Origin: CAWKDG01 sp963848355
Lineage (GTDB): Bacteria > Actinomycetota > Acidimicrobiia > Acidimicrobiales > UBA8190
Assembly (NCBI GenBank): GCA_963848355.1
Contig: CAWKDG010000002.1
Coordinates: 1-64,000, forward strand
DNA: 64,000 bases
Direction of reading: 5' to 3'
The notes under the pieces: model-generated
Told to the model about the DNA's origin: nothing
Seen by the model: the letters and a program-made list of their open reading frames with translations, nothing else
The model's database searches: none
Position numbers and translations under genes: made by a program
Part shown: one piece after another, positions 18,181 through 26,842 of the stretch
Position numbering within the stretch: the first letter of the stretch is position 1
Layout of the letters: each line of letters begins with the position of its first letter

Positions 18181-18276
18181 ACCGAGCCGACACAGGCCAC
18201 ACCGAGCCGACACAGGCCACACCGAGCCGACACAGGCCACACCGAGCCGACACAGGCCACACCGAGCCGACACAGG
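18181..18276 (+). repeat. Five tandem 20-bp repeats upstream of acyl-CoA synthetase
   Basis: Four exact copies of a 20-base unit beginning ACCGAGCCGA and ending CACAGGCCAC are followed by a fifth copy that diverges after its first 16 bases. They lie at 18181, 18201, 18221, 18241 and 18261, immediately before the ATG at 18291. Such perfect tandem copies change length readily and could affect expression. There are no spacers, so this is not CRISPR. Confidence 0.95.
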
Positions 18277-18290
18277 AAGGACCCCGCACC

Positions 18291-20072
18291 ATGGCGAAGA
18301 CGGCGCCGATGACGATCGAGGAGGCCAATAGGACCTTGACCGCCACCGGGCAGATGTTCGAGATGGAGGACGTCGAGATCCGCGGCGTCGCCACCCGGGT
18401 GTGGAAGAACGCACCCGTGGGTCTGCGCGCCATCCTCGAGCTCTCGCGCAGCCACGGTGCCCAGGACTACCTCGTCTACGAGGACGAGCGGACGACGTTC
18501 GAGGAGAACTTCGGCCTGGTCGCCACCCTGGCCCGGTCGCTGCAGGAGCGTTTCGGCGTGGAGAAGGGCGACCGGATCTCGATCGTCATGCGCAACCTGC
18601 CCGAGTGGGTCACGGCCTTCTGGGCCACGGCCGCCGCCGGTGCCGTGGCCGTCCCCCTGAACGCCTGGTGGACGGGACCCGAATTGGAGTACGGACTCCA
18701 CGACTCGGGCACGGCCGTCGTCTTCGTCGACAGCGAGCGCTTGACTCGTCTGCTCCCGCACTTCGGCGAGCTCCCCCACCTCCGGGCCGTCGTGGTCACC
18801 AACGAGGACCGCACCGCCCTGCGCGATCTCCCGGCGTCGCCGGTACCGGTGATCGCCTTCGCCGAGCTGGTGGGTCAGAGTCCGACAGGCGCCGCGGCCA
18901 CAGAGACGACGCTGCCCGACCTCGAGATCGCCCCCGAGGACGACGCCACCATCTTCTACACCTCGGGGACGACCGGAAAGCCGAAGGGAGCCGTTGGGAC
19001 CCATCGCAACATGGCCACCAACTTGATGAGCCTCTTCTTCCTGAACGCCCGGGCCACGCTGCGCGGCGCCAACGGGCCCGGCGCCGGCGCCGACGTCGAC
19101 CGCAACGCCTATCTGCTCTCGGTCCCGCTCTTCCACGCCACCGGATGTCACTCCATCCTGGTGGCCAACACCGCGGCGGGGAACAAGCTGGTGATGATGC
19201 ACCACTGGAACCCCGAACGGGCGCTGGAGCTCATCGAGCGCGAACGGATCACCACCTTCGGAGGAGTCCCCGCCATGGCCATGCAGGTGATCGATTCCCC
19301 CGCCTTCGCCACCCGCGACACGTCGTCGGTGCGCTCGGTGGCCTACGGCGGGGCACCGGCCCCACCCGACCTCGTACGACGGATCAAGGAGCACTTCCCC
19401 GTAGGCGCCCCCTCCAACGGCTACGGGCTCACCGAGACGTCGTCGGTCACCACCATGAACGTGGGCGACGACTACGTCCGCAAGCCCGACAGCGTGGGGC
19501 CGGCGGTCCCCGTGTGCGACGTGGCCGTCGTCCCCGACGGGTTCGGCGGTGCCGCGCCCACCCCCGACCTGCCTTCGGGGCCCGAGGCGGTGGGCGAGCT
19601 GTGGATCAAGGGCCCCAACGTGGTGCGCGGCTACTGGAACAAGCCCGAGGCCACGGCGGCGTCGTTCACCGCCGGCTGGCTCCACTCCGGTGACATCGCC
19701 CGCATCGACGAGGAGGGGTTCATCCACATCGTGGACCGGGCCAAGGACTTGGTGATCCGCGGGGGTGAGAACGTCTCCTCGGTCGAGGTGGAGGCCGCCC
19801 TGTTCGAGCACCCGTCGGTGGCCGACTGCGCCGTGATCGGCGTCCCCCACCCCGTCCTGGGCGAGGAAGTCGGTGCCGCCGTGGTGTTGCGCCCGGGGAC
19901 GACGGTGACGGCCGAGGAGTTGTCCCGTTTCGCCCGCGAGCGCCTGGCCCCGTTCATGGTTCCCACCCATGTCTGGTTCCTGTCGCAACCGCTCCCCCGC
20001 AACCCCCAGGGCAAGGTCTTGAAACGCGAGCTGCGCACCTCGCTCGTGGGCGAGATGCCGGTGATCCCGTGA
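18291..20072 (+). CDS. Acyl-CoA synthetase, AMP-binding class I adenylate-forming enzyme
   Basis: 593 residues. P-loop-like A3 motif YTSGTTGKPKGAVGTHRN lies near residue 222. A5 is NGYGLTETSS, the A7-A8 region is LHSGDIARIDEEGF with RAKDLVIRGGENVSS, and the A10 Lys is in NPQGKVLKREL. It activates a carboxylic acid as acyl-AMP and forms the CoA thioester. It is closest in pattern to the FadD family, but the substrate is not predictable. The upstream leader is occupied by the 20-bp tandem repeats, and the final four bases overlap the next SDR gene, so the two are translationally coupled. Confidence 0.93.
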   Translation: MAKTAPMTIEEANRTLTATGQMFEMEDVEIRGVATRVWKNAPVGLRAILELSRSHGAQDYLVYEDERTTFEENFGLVATLARSLQERFGVEKGDRISIVMRNLPEWVTAFWATAAAGAVAVPLNAWWTGPELEYGLHDSGTAVVFVDSERLTRLLPHFGELPHLRAVVVTNEDRTALRDLPASPVPVIAFAELVGQSPTGAAATETTLPDLEIAPEDDATIFYTSGTTGKPKGAVGTHRNMATNLMSLFFLNARATLRGANGPGAGADVDRNAYLLSVPLFHATGCHSILVANTAAGNKLVMMHHWNPERALELIERERITTFGGVPAMAMQVIDSPAFATRDTSSVRSVAYGGAPAPPDLVRRIKEHFPVGAPSNGYGLTETSSVTTMNVGDDYVRKPDSVGPAVPVCDVAVVPDGFGGAAPTPDLPSGPEAVGELWIKGPNVVRGYWNKPEATAASFTAGWLHSGDIARIDEEGFIHIVDRAKDLVIRGGENVSSVEVEAALFEHPSVADCAVIGVPHPVLGEEVGAAVVLRPGTTVTAEELSRFARERLAPFMVPTHVWFLSQPLPRNPQGKVLKRELRTSLVGEMPVIP

Positions 20073-20881
20073 CCGGGGTCACGTCACCGTCGGGGCTCCT
20101 GGCCGGTCAGCGCGCCGTGATCACCGGCGGCGGCTCCGGCATCGGCCGGGCCGTCTGCCAGCGCTTCGCCGCCCACGGGGCGCGTGTCGCCGTCCTCGAC
20201 ATCGACCTGGACTCGGCCCGAGCCACGGCCGACACCATCGACGGGTGCGCGATCGAAGTCGACGTCACCGACGCCGACGCCATGCAGGCGGCCGTCGGCT
20301 CCGCCGCCGACCACCTCGGCGGGGTCTCGCTGTTGATGAACAACGCCGGGGGCAGCACCATGGCCCCGCTGGCCGGATGGGACCCCGACGAATGGGATCG
20401 CCTTGTGCGCCTCAACCTGACCGGCGTCTTCAACGGGATGCGCGCCGGGGTTCCCCACCTCCTGTCGGGCGGTGGGGGCGCCGTCGTCAACACCTCGTCG
20501 ATCAGCGCCACGCGTCCGTCGGCCGGGGAAGCGCCCTACTCGGCGGCCAAGGCCGGTGTCATGGCCCTCACGGCGTCGGCCGCCCTCGAGTACGGGCCCG
20601 CCATCCGGGTGAACGCCGTGGCCCCGGGGATGATCAGGACCAACCTGACCAAGCCCCTGCTCGACGGCCTCCCCGACGAGGTCGAGCGGTACGAGCGGAC
20701 GACGCCGGCCGGCCGTGTCGGTGATCCGGAGGACGTGGCCGACGTCGTGCTGTTCCTGTGCTCCGACCTGGCCCGTTTCATCACCGGCCAGACCATCGTG
20801 GTCGACGGTGGGATGACCCTGCACGGCGCCGGGGTGGACGGCCTGTTCGACCGCTTCTTCGGCCCCGCCGCCCGGCGGTGA
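20069..20881 (+). CDS. Short-chain dehydrogenase/reductase
   Basis: 270 residues from GTG 20069, overlapping the synthetase stop (GTGA). Classical SDR features are cofactor motif TGGGSGIGRAV, NNAGG, SSIS catalytic Ser and Y-S-A-A-K (YSAAKAG), with C-terminal DVVLFLCSDLARFITGQ and VDGG. The Asp in VLDIDLDS after the second strand suggests NAD(H) preference. With the synthetase it likely handles an acyl-CoA or steroid-like hydroxyl; the substrate is unknown. Confidence 0.92.
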   Translation: MTGVTSPSGLLAGQRAVITGGGSGIGRAVCQRFAAHGARVAVLDIDLDSARATADTIDGCAIEVDVTDADAMQAAVGSAADHLGGVSLLMNNAGGSTMAPLAGWDPDEWDRLVRLNLTGVFNGMRAGVPHLLSGGGGAVVNTSSISATRPSAGEAPYSAAKAGVMALTASAALEYGPAIRVNAVAPGMIRTNLTKPLLDGLPDEVERYERTTPAGRVGDPEDVADVVLFLCSDLARFITGQTIVVDGGMTLHGAGVDGLFDRFFGPAARR

Positions 20882-20897
20882 GCGACGGAGGGCGGGG

Positions 20898-21563
20898 TCA
20901 GAGCAGACGCCGCTCGGAGGCCCAACGCGTCAGCTGGTAACGGCTCGACAGCTGGAGCTTGCGCAGGACGGCCGACACGTGACTCTCCACCGTCTTGACC
21001 GAGATGGCGAGCTCCCGGGCCACCTCCTTGTAGGCGTACCCACGGGCGATGAGGCGCAGGACCTCCCGCTCGCGCGGGGTGAGCTGGTCGAGCTCGGGGT
21101 CGAACGTCACGGGGGCACCGCCGGCGGCGGCCGGGTCGGCGGCGAAGGCGTCGAGCACGAACCCGGCCAGCCGCGGTGAGAACACGGCATCCCCGTCGGC
21201 CACCCGGACGATGGCCTCGGTGAGCTCGGCTCCCGAGATGGTCTTGGTCACGTACCCGCGGGCCCCGGCCCTGATCACCCCGATGACGTCCTCGGCCGCG
21301 TCGGACACCGACAGGGCCAGGAAACGGACGTCGGGATGAAGGCGACCGACGGCGTCGATCACCGCCTGCCCCCCGCCGTCGGGCATGTGCACGTCGACGA
21401 GGACGACGTCGGGCAGGCGCTCACCGACGAGCTCGATGGCCGCCGCCACCTCGTCGGCCTCCCCCACCACCTCGACCTCGGGACCGAGCTCGGCCCGGAC
21501 GCCGGCTCGGAACAGCCGGTGGTCGTCGACGAGGAAGACCCGCAGAGGACGCCCGGTGCTCAC
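20898..21563 (-). CDS. NarL/LuxR-family response regulator
   Basis: 221 residues. The receiver domain has the acidic pair VDDH, phosphoacceptor D57 in VLVDVHMPDG, and a Lys in VTKTISGAEL. The C-terminal LuxR HTH is TPREREVLRLIARGYAYKEVARELAISVKTVESH. It is phosphorylated by the overlapping histidine kinase gene; its start overlaps that gene's stop (ATGA). As in LiaR/VraR systems, it probably answers envelope stress. It is convergent with the upstream SDR, 16 bases apart. Confidence 0.95.
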   Translation of the reverse strand: MSTGRPLRVFLVDDHRLFRAGVRAELGPEVEVVGEADEVAAAIELVGERLPDVVLVDVHMPDGGGQAVIDAVGRLHPDVRFLALSVSDAAEDVIGVIRAGARGYVTKTISGAELTEAIVRVADGDAVFSPRLAGFVLDAFAADPAAAGGAPVTFDPELDQLTPREREVLRLIARGYAYKEVARELAISVKTVESHVSAVLRKLQLSSRYQLTRWASERRLL

Positions 21564-22912
21564 GGCTGCGTACCCGACCTCGCCATGACCAACTCGACCT
21601 CCGTGCCTTCGCCGGGGACACTGCGGATGTCGGCCGTCCCTCCGTGACGGACCATCCTGGCCCGGATCGAATCGGAGATCCCGCGGCGGTCGTCGCCCAC
21701 GGCACCGGGATCGAAGCCCTGTCCCCGGTCACGGACGAAGAGCGACACCCGGGCCGGCTCGACCTCGACGAACAGCGACACCGTCGCCGCTCCCGACCAC
21801 GCCGCCGCGTTGACGGCCGCCTCGCGACCGGCCGCCAGCAGGGCTCGCAGATCGTCGTTCAGGGCGCAGTCGCCGACGACCACCGATTCGACGGCGACGC
21901 CGTGGCTCTCCTCCACCTCGCTCTCGACGACGGCGACCCCCTGCGCCAGCGTCGTCACCTCCGAAGCGTCGAACGATCCCGGCGGCCGGTCCTCGAACAG
22001 CCAGGCCCGCAGTTCGCGCTCCTGAGCCCGGGCCAGACGCGTCACCTCACGGGGATCACCCGACGATCTCTGGATCAGCGCCAGCGTCTGCAGCACCGAG
22101 TCGTGGATGGCGGCGGCCATGTCGGCGCGTTCCTCGGTGCGGACGCGCTCGCGGCGCTCCACGGCGAGCTCGCGGACCAGCGCCAGCCACCAGGGACCGA
22201 ACACCACCAGGAACCCGGCCACGACGACGGCCGCCGCCGCCATGTTCTCCAGGGTGGCACCCGTCGGGTGACGGGTGGCCACGAGGCCCCCGAGCCCGGC
22301 CGCCACCAGGACGATGCCGGCGACGATCCGGCCGATGAGGACCTGGCGCGTGCGGCTGTCGGGCAGGTCCGACAGCGGCACCTGGGCGACGAGCTGACGG
22401 AGGAACTCCCTCTCGTCCTCGGCTGCGGCCCGCCACACCACCACCAGCCCGGCAGCACCGAACGACACCGGCCAGACGAGGCCGGCGACGAAGCCCAACC
22501 CCAGTGCCGCCAACGCGAGCAGGACACAGCCGAGGACGGTGGCGAGGGCCAGCCCGAGGGCGAGGGCCCGGCGGTCGGCCAGGGCTCGCCGGGCGATCGA
22601 GGTCGTCTCCCCCTGGCGCTCCATGACCAGCCACGCCAGCACGTAGAGGGCGACACCGAAGCCGTCGACGAGGGCCAGCACGGCGAAGAGGAACCGCAGG
22701 GCGTTGGCGTCGATCCCGAAGCGGGCCGACAGGCCCCCGGCCACGCCGGCCACGGTCCGGTCCGTCGTGCTCCGGCGTAGGGGCCCGGCCTGGCGGGGGA
22801 CGCGCCACCGGTCCCAGGGGTGATGCGGCGGCGGATGTCCGGCGCTGGGGGGATCATCGGGGATGGACCGATGATCGCATGGCCGGACCCACCCGACCAC
22901 CGGGAGCGTCAC
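21560..22912 (-). CDS. PspC-domain sensor histidine kinase
   Basis: 450 residues from GTG 22912 (start uncertain). The N-terminal PspC domain is TVAGVAGGLSARFGIDANALRFLF, followed by about five more membrane segments (residues about 65-240). The dimerisation/phosphoacceptor helix has His in AAAIHDSVLQTL, and the ATPase domain has FVRDRGQGFDP and SVPGEGTEVEL. This is the HisKA_3/LiaS-like class of membrane stress sensors. It is paired with the response regulator and divergent from a PspC/LiaF-like protein, forming a likely LiaFSR-type envelope-stress module. Confidence 0.9.
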   Translation of the reverse strand: MTLPVVGWVRPCDHRSIPDDPPSAGHPPPHHPWDRWRVPRQAGPLRRSTTDRTVAGVAGGLSARFGIDANALRFLFAVLALVDGFGVALYVLAWLVMERQGETTSIARRALADRRALALGLALATVLGCVLLALAALGLGFVAGLVWPVSFGAAGLVVVWRAAAEDEREFLRQLVAQVPLSDLPDSRTRQVLIGRIVAGIVLVAAGLGGLVATRHPTGATLENMAAAAVVVAGFLVVFGPWWLALVRELAVERRERVRTEERADMAAAIHDSVLQTLALIQRSSGDPREVTRLARAQERELRAWLFEDRPPGSFDASEVTTLAQGVAVVESEVEESHGVAVESVVVGDCALNDDLRALLAAGREAAVNAAAWSGAATVSLFVEVEPARVSLFVRDRGQGFDPGAVGDDRRGISDSIRARMVRHGGTADIRSVPGEGTEVELVMARSGTQP

Positions 22913-22993
22913 CGAGACCCGGGCACGTGGGTGGGGGTTCCCTCGGGGTCATACCCGATACCGCACCGGAGCACTCCCGCCCAAGATGGCGCC

Positions 22994-23977
22994 ATGGACG
23001 ACAACCCCACCCCCGAGGAGAAGCCCGGGTGCGAGACACCCGGCACCGAAGCACCCGAGGACGACGCGGCTCACGCCGATGCCCCACCCCACCGGCTGCG
23101 CCGTGACATGACGCACCGGATGCTCGGGGGCGTCGCCGCCGGGTTGGCCGGGTACCTCGACATCGACGTCGTGATCGTCCGCGTGGCCTTCGCCGCGCTG
23201 ACCGTCCTGGGTGGCTCGGGGGCGTTCATCTATGTCGCCGCCTGGCTGCTCATCCCGGCCGGCGACGAGGCGCAGCCACTGGCCCAGCAGTGGGCCGGGA
23301 GACGTCCACCCCGCCGCAGCCTGGTGGTGATCGTCCTCGGTGCCGTCCTCGGCATCGTGGCCCTGTCCGACCTCTTCTCGAGTGGCCCCTGGTGGCCCCA
23401 CCCCGACGGCGGCGTGGGGCTCCTCCTGGGCGCCGTGGCTCTCGTCCTGGCCCTCACCCTGGTGGCCAACAGTGGCGGGAACCGGACGGCCGCCTCGCGC
23501 CTGCGTTGGGTGCTCGTCACCATGGTCCTGGCGACGGCGGCCGTGGTCGTCGTGGCCGCCGCCACCGTCTTCTCCATCGAAGCGGCCAGCGGCGTACCGC
23601 TGCGGGGCGGGATCGGCGACACCCAGTGGCGCCCGACGTCGGCCGACCAGCTGGCACCGAACTACCGACTGGCCGTCGGAAACCTGAACGTCGACCTGAG
23701 CGACGTCACCTTCCACCGGGGCACGACCCACGTCACGGCCAGTGTGGGCATCGGACGGCTCGTCGTCGAGGTGCCCCCCGGTCCCACCGTCAGCGTCGTG
23801 GCCCACAGTGGTCTGGGCGCCGTCGAGGTGTTCGGGCAGACCAACGGCGGCCTGGCCACGGTGCAGACCACGCAAGCGGGCGGCGCCCCCGCCCGGACGG
23901 CGCCCCACATCGTGCTCGATGTCGACGCCGGCGTCGGTCAGGTCCAGGTGGTGCGGACGGCGTCGGCCTACTCGTAG
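22994..23977 (+). CDS. PspC/LiaF-like membrane protein
   Basis: 327 residues from ATG 22994; an upstream extension of the frame overlaps the divergent kinase. A hydrophilic acidic N-terminus precedes a PspC domain (HRMLGGVAAGLAGYLDIDVVIVRVAF), then four hydrophobic segments to about residue 195. The extracytoplasmic-type C-terminal beta domain (NYRLAVGNLNVDLSDV, VSVVAHSGLGAVEVFG) resembles LiaF/DUF2154. LiaF proteins inhibit the partner kinase. Divergent arrangement with the kinase supports this role here. Confidence 0.88.
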   Translation: MDDNPTPEEKPGCETPGTEAPEDDAAHADAPPHRLRRDMTHRMLGGVAAGLAGYLDIDVVIVRVAFAALTVLGGSGAFIYVAAWLLIPAGDEAQPLAQQWAGRRPPRRSLVVIVLGAVLGIVALSDLFSSGPWWPHPDGGVGLLLGAVALVLALTLVANSGGNRTAASRLRWVLVTMVLATAAVVVVAAATVFSIEAASGVPLRGGIGDTQWRPTSADQLAPNYRLAVGNLNVDLSDVTFHRGTTHVTASVGIGRLVVEVPPGPTVSVVAHSGLGAVEVFGQTNGGLATVQTTQAGGAPARTAPHIVLDVDAGVGQVQVVRTASAYS

Positions 23978-23981
23978 CCGG

Positions 23982-24368
23982 TCAGGTCCCCACGGAGTGG
24001 GCGAACTCGGCGAAGCCCGAGTCGGGTGCGGGCGGCACCACGCAGAACAGCAGCCCGGCGGGATCGCGCAGCACCGCCCAGTCGTCGATCCGCTCGACCA
24101 CCTCCGCCCCGGCGGCGACGAGGCGGGTGACCTCGGCCCCGGTGTCGTCCGACTCCACGTCGAGGTGGATCCGGCTGGCTCCGTCGTTCAGGTGCTGCAC
24201 GAGGACGGGACCGAGGGCGGCGGGATGCTCGAGGGCGTGGTACTCGGGGTGCCTCCTCCCCCGCCTGATGCCGGCCGCCAGCGCCACCTGCCAGAAGTCG
24301 CGGGCGGCGTCGTGGACGTCGCCGGGGAAGTCGAGGACGACGGTCCGCATCAGGATCCGGTGCACCAC
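23982..24368 (-). CDS. VOC/glyoxalase-like domain protein
   Basis: 128 residues, start GTG 24368 or the next GTG. Features are TVVLDFPGDVHDAARDFWQVAL, HLDVESDDTGAEVTRLVAAGAEVV and a closing VLRDPAGLLFCVV, the beta-alpha-beta-beta-beta repeats of the vicinal oxygen chelate fold. Members include glyoxalases, dioxygenases and resistance proteins. The metal ligands here are not certain and the substrate is unknown. Convergent with the PspC gene with four bases between. Confidence 0.85.
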   Translation of the reverse strand: MVHRILMRTVVLDFPGDVHDAARDFWQVALAAGIRRGRRHPEYHALEHPAALGPVLVQHLNDGASRIHLDVESDDTGAEVTRLVAAGAEVVERIDDWAVLRDPAGLLFCVVPPAPDSGFAEFAHSVGT

Positions 24369-24385
24369 CGGAGCTTATGGCGGGC

Positions 24386-25198
24386 TCACCGCCGGACCAC
24401 GAGCTGGCGCATCCACCACCGGATGACCCCGGTGGACGGGTCGGTGACGCGCCGCTCCAGCCGCTCGGCCAGGTCGGCCGTCTCCTCGGGACCGGCCACG
24501 GCGGCCACCGCCGGGTCGTGGCGCCAGGTGGCCAGGTTGAGGGAGAAGATGGTGGCCGCCCGGCCGGCGGGCACCTCGAGAGGGGTGCACCGGCGCAGCA
24601 CGTCCACGGTCGACGGCGGGGCGGGGGCCCCGGCCAGGAGACGCCCGGCGTAGAGGTCGCCGCCGCGCCCGGCCACGACGACCGACGCCAGCTCGAGGTA
24701 ACGGCGGAAGACGTCGTCGTCGGTGTCGATGCGCTCGGGCTCCTCCACCACGAGGACGCCGTCCGGTCGTAGCTGACCGGCCCAGGCGGCCAGCGCCGCG
24801 TGGGGATCGGGGAGGTGGACGACGAGGAACCGGGCGTAGATCACGTCGGCCGGCGCCCCGGGCAGGGGGACCTCGGTGACATCGGCCACCCGGTAGGTGC
24901 ACCGGGGCGGGGCCGTCGCCGTCGCCTCCGCCACGAAGGCGTCCGAGGCGTCGATGCCGATGACGTCGGCCTCGGTGAAGGCCCCGGCCAGCATGGCCGT
25001 CGTGTGTCCGGGCCCGCAGCCGAGGTCGAGCACCACCCGGCGCCGCCCCGGGGGGAGAGCGGCGAACAGCGAACTGCTCGTCGGGCCGAAGACCGACGCC
25101 AGCACGTCGAGTCGCCGCGACGCCACGGCGGTGTCCCCGAAGGCGTAGGAGCCCCGGTGACCTCTGTCGCCTCGGGAAGGATCGGGCACCGAGGACAC
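24386..25198 (-). CDS. Class I SAM-dependent methyltransferase
   Basis: 270 residues. Motif I is VVLDLGCGPGHTTAMLAG, motif II includes GIDASDAFV, then DVTEVPLPGAPADVIYARFLVVHLPDP and LRPDGVLVVEEPE. This is the Methyltransf_11/25 Rossmann fold for a small molecule; the acceptor is unknown. On the same strand as the peroxiredoxin but separated from it by a strong hairpin, so it is probably a separate unit. Confidence 0.9.
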   Translation of the reverse strand: MSSVPDPSRGDRGHRGSYAFGDTAVASRRLDVLASVFGPTSSSLFAALPPGRRRVVLDLGCGPGHTTAMLAGAFTEADVIGIDASDAFVAEATATAPPRCTYRVADVTEVPLPGAPADVIYARFLVVHLPDPHAALAAWAGQLRPDGVLVVEEPERIDTDDDVFRRYLELASVVVAGRGGDLYAGRLLAGAPAPPSTVDVLRRCTPLEVPAGRAATIFSLNLATWRHDPAVAAVAGPEETADLAERLERRVTDPSTGVIRWWMRQLVVRR

Positions 25199-25203
25199 AG
25201 ACT

Positions 25204-25240
25204 ACGGCGCCACCCGGATGGGTGACCCGGGTGGCGCCGT
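25204..25240 (-). terminator. Strong stem-loop after the peroxiredoxin gene
   Basis: A perfect 14-bp G/C-rich stem (25204-25217 with 25227-25240) and nine-base loop lie 40 bases after the peroxiredoxin stop. No T-run follows on the minus strand. It probably ends or stabilises the peroxiredoxin transcript. Confidence 0.65.
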
Positions 25241-25280
25241 CGGACGTCGTCTGTCGTTGTCTAGCTCAACGACGCAAGGA

Positions 25281-25916
25281 TCACTTGTTGGGTTGCTTGG
25301 TCACCCGCAGGTACGGCTTCAGGGCCTTCCAGCCGTTCGGGAACTTGGCCTTGGCGTCCTCGTCGGAGACGGCGGGGACGATGATCACGTCCTGACCGTC
25401 CTGCCAGTTGACCGGCGTGGCCACCTGGTAGTCGGCCGTCAGCTGCAGGGAGTCGAGCACCCGCAGGACCTCGTCGACGTTGCGACCGGTGGACGCCGGG
25501 TAGGTGATGTACAGCTTGAGCTTCTTGTCGGGCCCGATGATGAAGAGGGAGCGGACGGTCAAGGTGTCGTTGGCGTTCGGGTGGATCATGTCGTAGAGGT
25601 CGGCCACCTTCTTGTCCGGGTCGCCGATCAGCGGGAAGTTGAGGGCCTGGCCCTGGGTCTCCTCGATGTCCTTCTTCCACCCGTTGTGCGACTCCACCGA
25701 GTCGACCGAGAGGCCGATGATCTTGGTGTTGCGCTTGTCGAACTCGCCCTTGGCCTTGGCGAAGGCGCCGAGCTCGGTGGTGCACACCGGCGTGAAGTCC
25801 TTCGGGTGGGAGAACAGGATTCCCCACGAGTTGCCCAGCCATTCGTGGAAGTTGATCGTGCCCTCGGTCGTCTCGGCGGTGAAGTCGGGGGCGATGTCGC
25901 CCAGACGGACTGCCAT
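25281..25916 (-). CDS. 1-Cys (Prx6-type) peroxiredoxin
   Basis: 211 residues from ATG 25916, chosen because AGGAGGAG precedes it; a longer upstream frame lacks such a site. The peroxidatic site is HPKDFTPVCTTELG, and the C-terminal half is the long Prx6 extension (ITYPASTGRNVDEVLRVLDS, TPVNWQDGQDVIIVPAVSDE). No resolving Cys is apparent. It reduces H2O2 and alkyl hydroperoxides in the cytoplasm. Divergent from the crotonase gene. Family identity is clear. Confidence 0.95.
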   Translation of the reverse strand: MAVRLGDIAPDFTAETTEGTINFHEWLGNSWGILFSHPKDFTPVCTTELGAFAKAKGEFDKRNTKIIGLSVDSVESHNGWKKDIEETQGQALNFPLIGDPDKKVADLYDMIHPNANDTLTVRSLFIIGPDKKLKLYITYPASTGRNVDEVLRVLDSLQLTADYQVATPVNWQDGQDVIIVPAVSDEDAKAKFPNGWKALKPYLRVTKQPNK

Positions 25917-26056
25917 GTCTCCTCCTGGTGTCGTGTGGTCTCTGCGTCGATCCGGTACCGGTTCGGCCTTTCCGGCGCGACTGTAGCGGGCGGGCCCGCA
26001 ATTGTCGACCCCCAAGTCACCTTTCTGGACGCGGCCGGGCCCTCTGGGAGAATGCG

Positions 26057-26842
26057 GTGGTGCCGACCATCGAAGTCATGTCCGACGGGCCCGTCACCGT
26101 CGTCACCATCTGCCGTCCCGAGCGGCGCAACGCCGTCGACTTCGCCACCGCCGACGCCCTTCTGGACGCCTTCGGCGCCTTCGACGCCGATCCCGCCGCC
26201 TCGGTGGCCATCCTCACCGGCGCCGGGGGCAGCTTCTGCGCCGGGGCCGATCTGACGGCGCTGTCGGCGGGCGAGCCCCGTCCCGTCCTCGAAGACGGGC
26301 CCGGGCCCATGGGACCCACCCGGCTGGAGCTGTCGAAGCCGGTGATCGCCGCCATCGAGGGCCACGCCGTGGCCGGCGGACTGGAGCTGGCTCTGTGGTG
26401 TGACCTGCGGGTGGCCGCCACCGATGCCGTCCTCGGTGTCTACTGCCGACGCTTCGGCGTCCCCCTCGTCGACGGGGGCACCGTCCGCCTCCCTCGTCTC
26501 GTGGGCCACAGCCGCGCTCTCGACCTCGTCCTCACCGGACGGGGGGTGGGAGGGCCCGAAGCACTGGCCATGGGCCTCGTGAACCGCCTGGTCGCACCGG
26601 GGACGGCGCTGACCGAGGCGCTGGCCCTGGCCCACGAGCTGGCCGCCTTCCCGCAGACCTGCCTGCGCAACGACCGCCGCTCGGTGCTGTGGCAGTGGGG
26701 TCTCGACGAGGCGGACGCCCTGGCCGCCGAGGCCCGCCTGGGGCGCCAGACCATCGGGAGCGGTGAGACGGCGGCGGGGGCGCGACGGTTCGCCGCCGGC
26801 GCCGGTCGCCACGGTGGCGCGCTGTCCGCCGATGACGGCTGA
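26057..26842 (+). CDS. Crotonase/enoyl-CoA hydratase family protein
   Basis: 261 residues from GTG 26057, since the upstream frame overlaps the divergent peroxiredoxin promoter. Motifs are RPERRNAVDFATADAL, GSFCAGADLTAL (oxyanion hole), and IEGHAVAGGLELALWCDLRVA. The segment GVYCRRFGVPLVDGGTVRLPRLVG replaces the usual PE..G of true hydratases, so the second catalytic Glu is not evident. Possible activities include hydratase, isomerase or thioesterase. Ends 11 bases inside the next HAD gene, suggesting coupling. Confidence 0.9.
   Translation: MVPTIEVMSDGPVTVVTICRPERRNAVDFATADALLDAFGAFDADPAASVAILTGAGGSFCAGADLTALSAGEPRPVLEDGPGPMGPTRLELSKPVIAAIEGHAVAGGLELALWCDLRVAATDAVLGVYCRRFGVPLVDGGTVRLPRLVGHSRALDLVLTGRGVGGPEALAMGLVNRLVAPGTALTEALALAHELAAFPQTCLRNDRRSVLWQWGLDEADALAAEARLGRQTIGSGETAAGARRFAAGAGRHGGALSADDG

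Noticed and set aside
18181..18276. Possible CRISPR array
   Set aside because: The units follow each other with no spacers and are perfect tandem copies of 20 bp.
18060..19988. Long minus-strand frame of 642 codons
   Set aside because: It covers the plus-strand acyl-CoA synthetase and shows no family match; it is an antisense shadow of a GC-rich gene.
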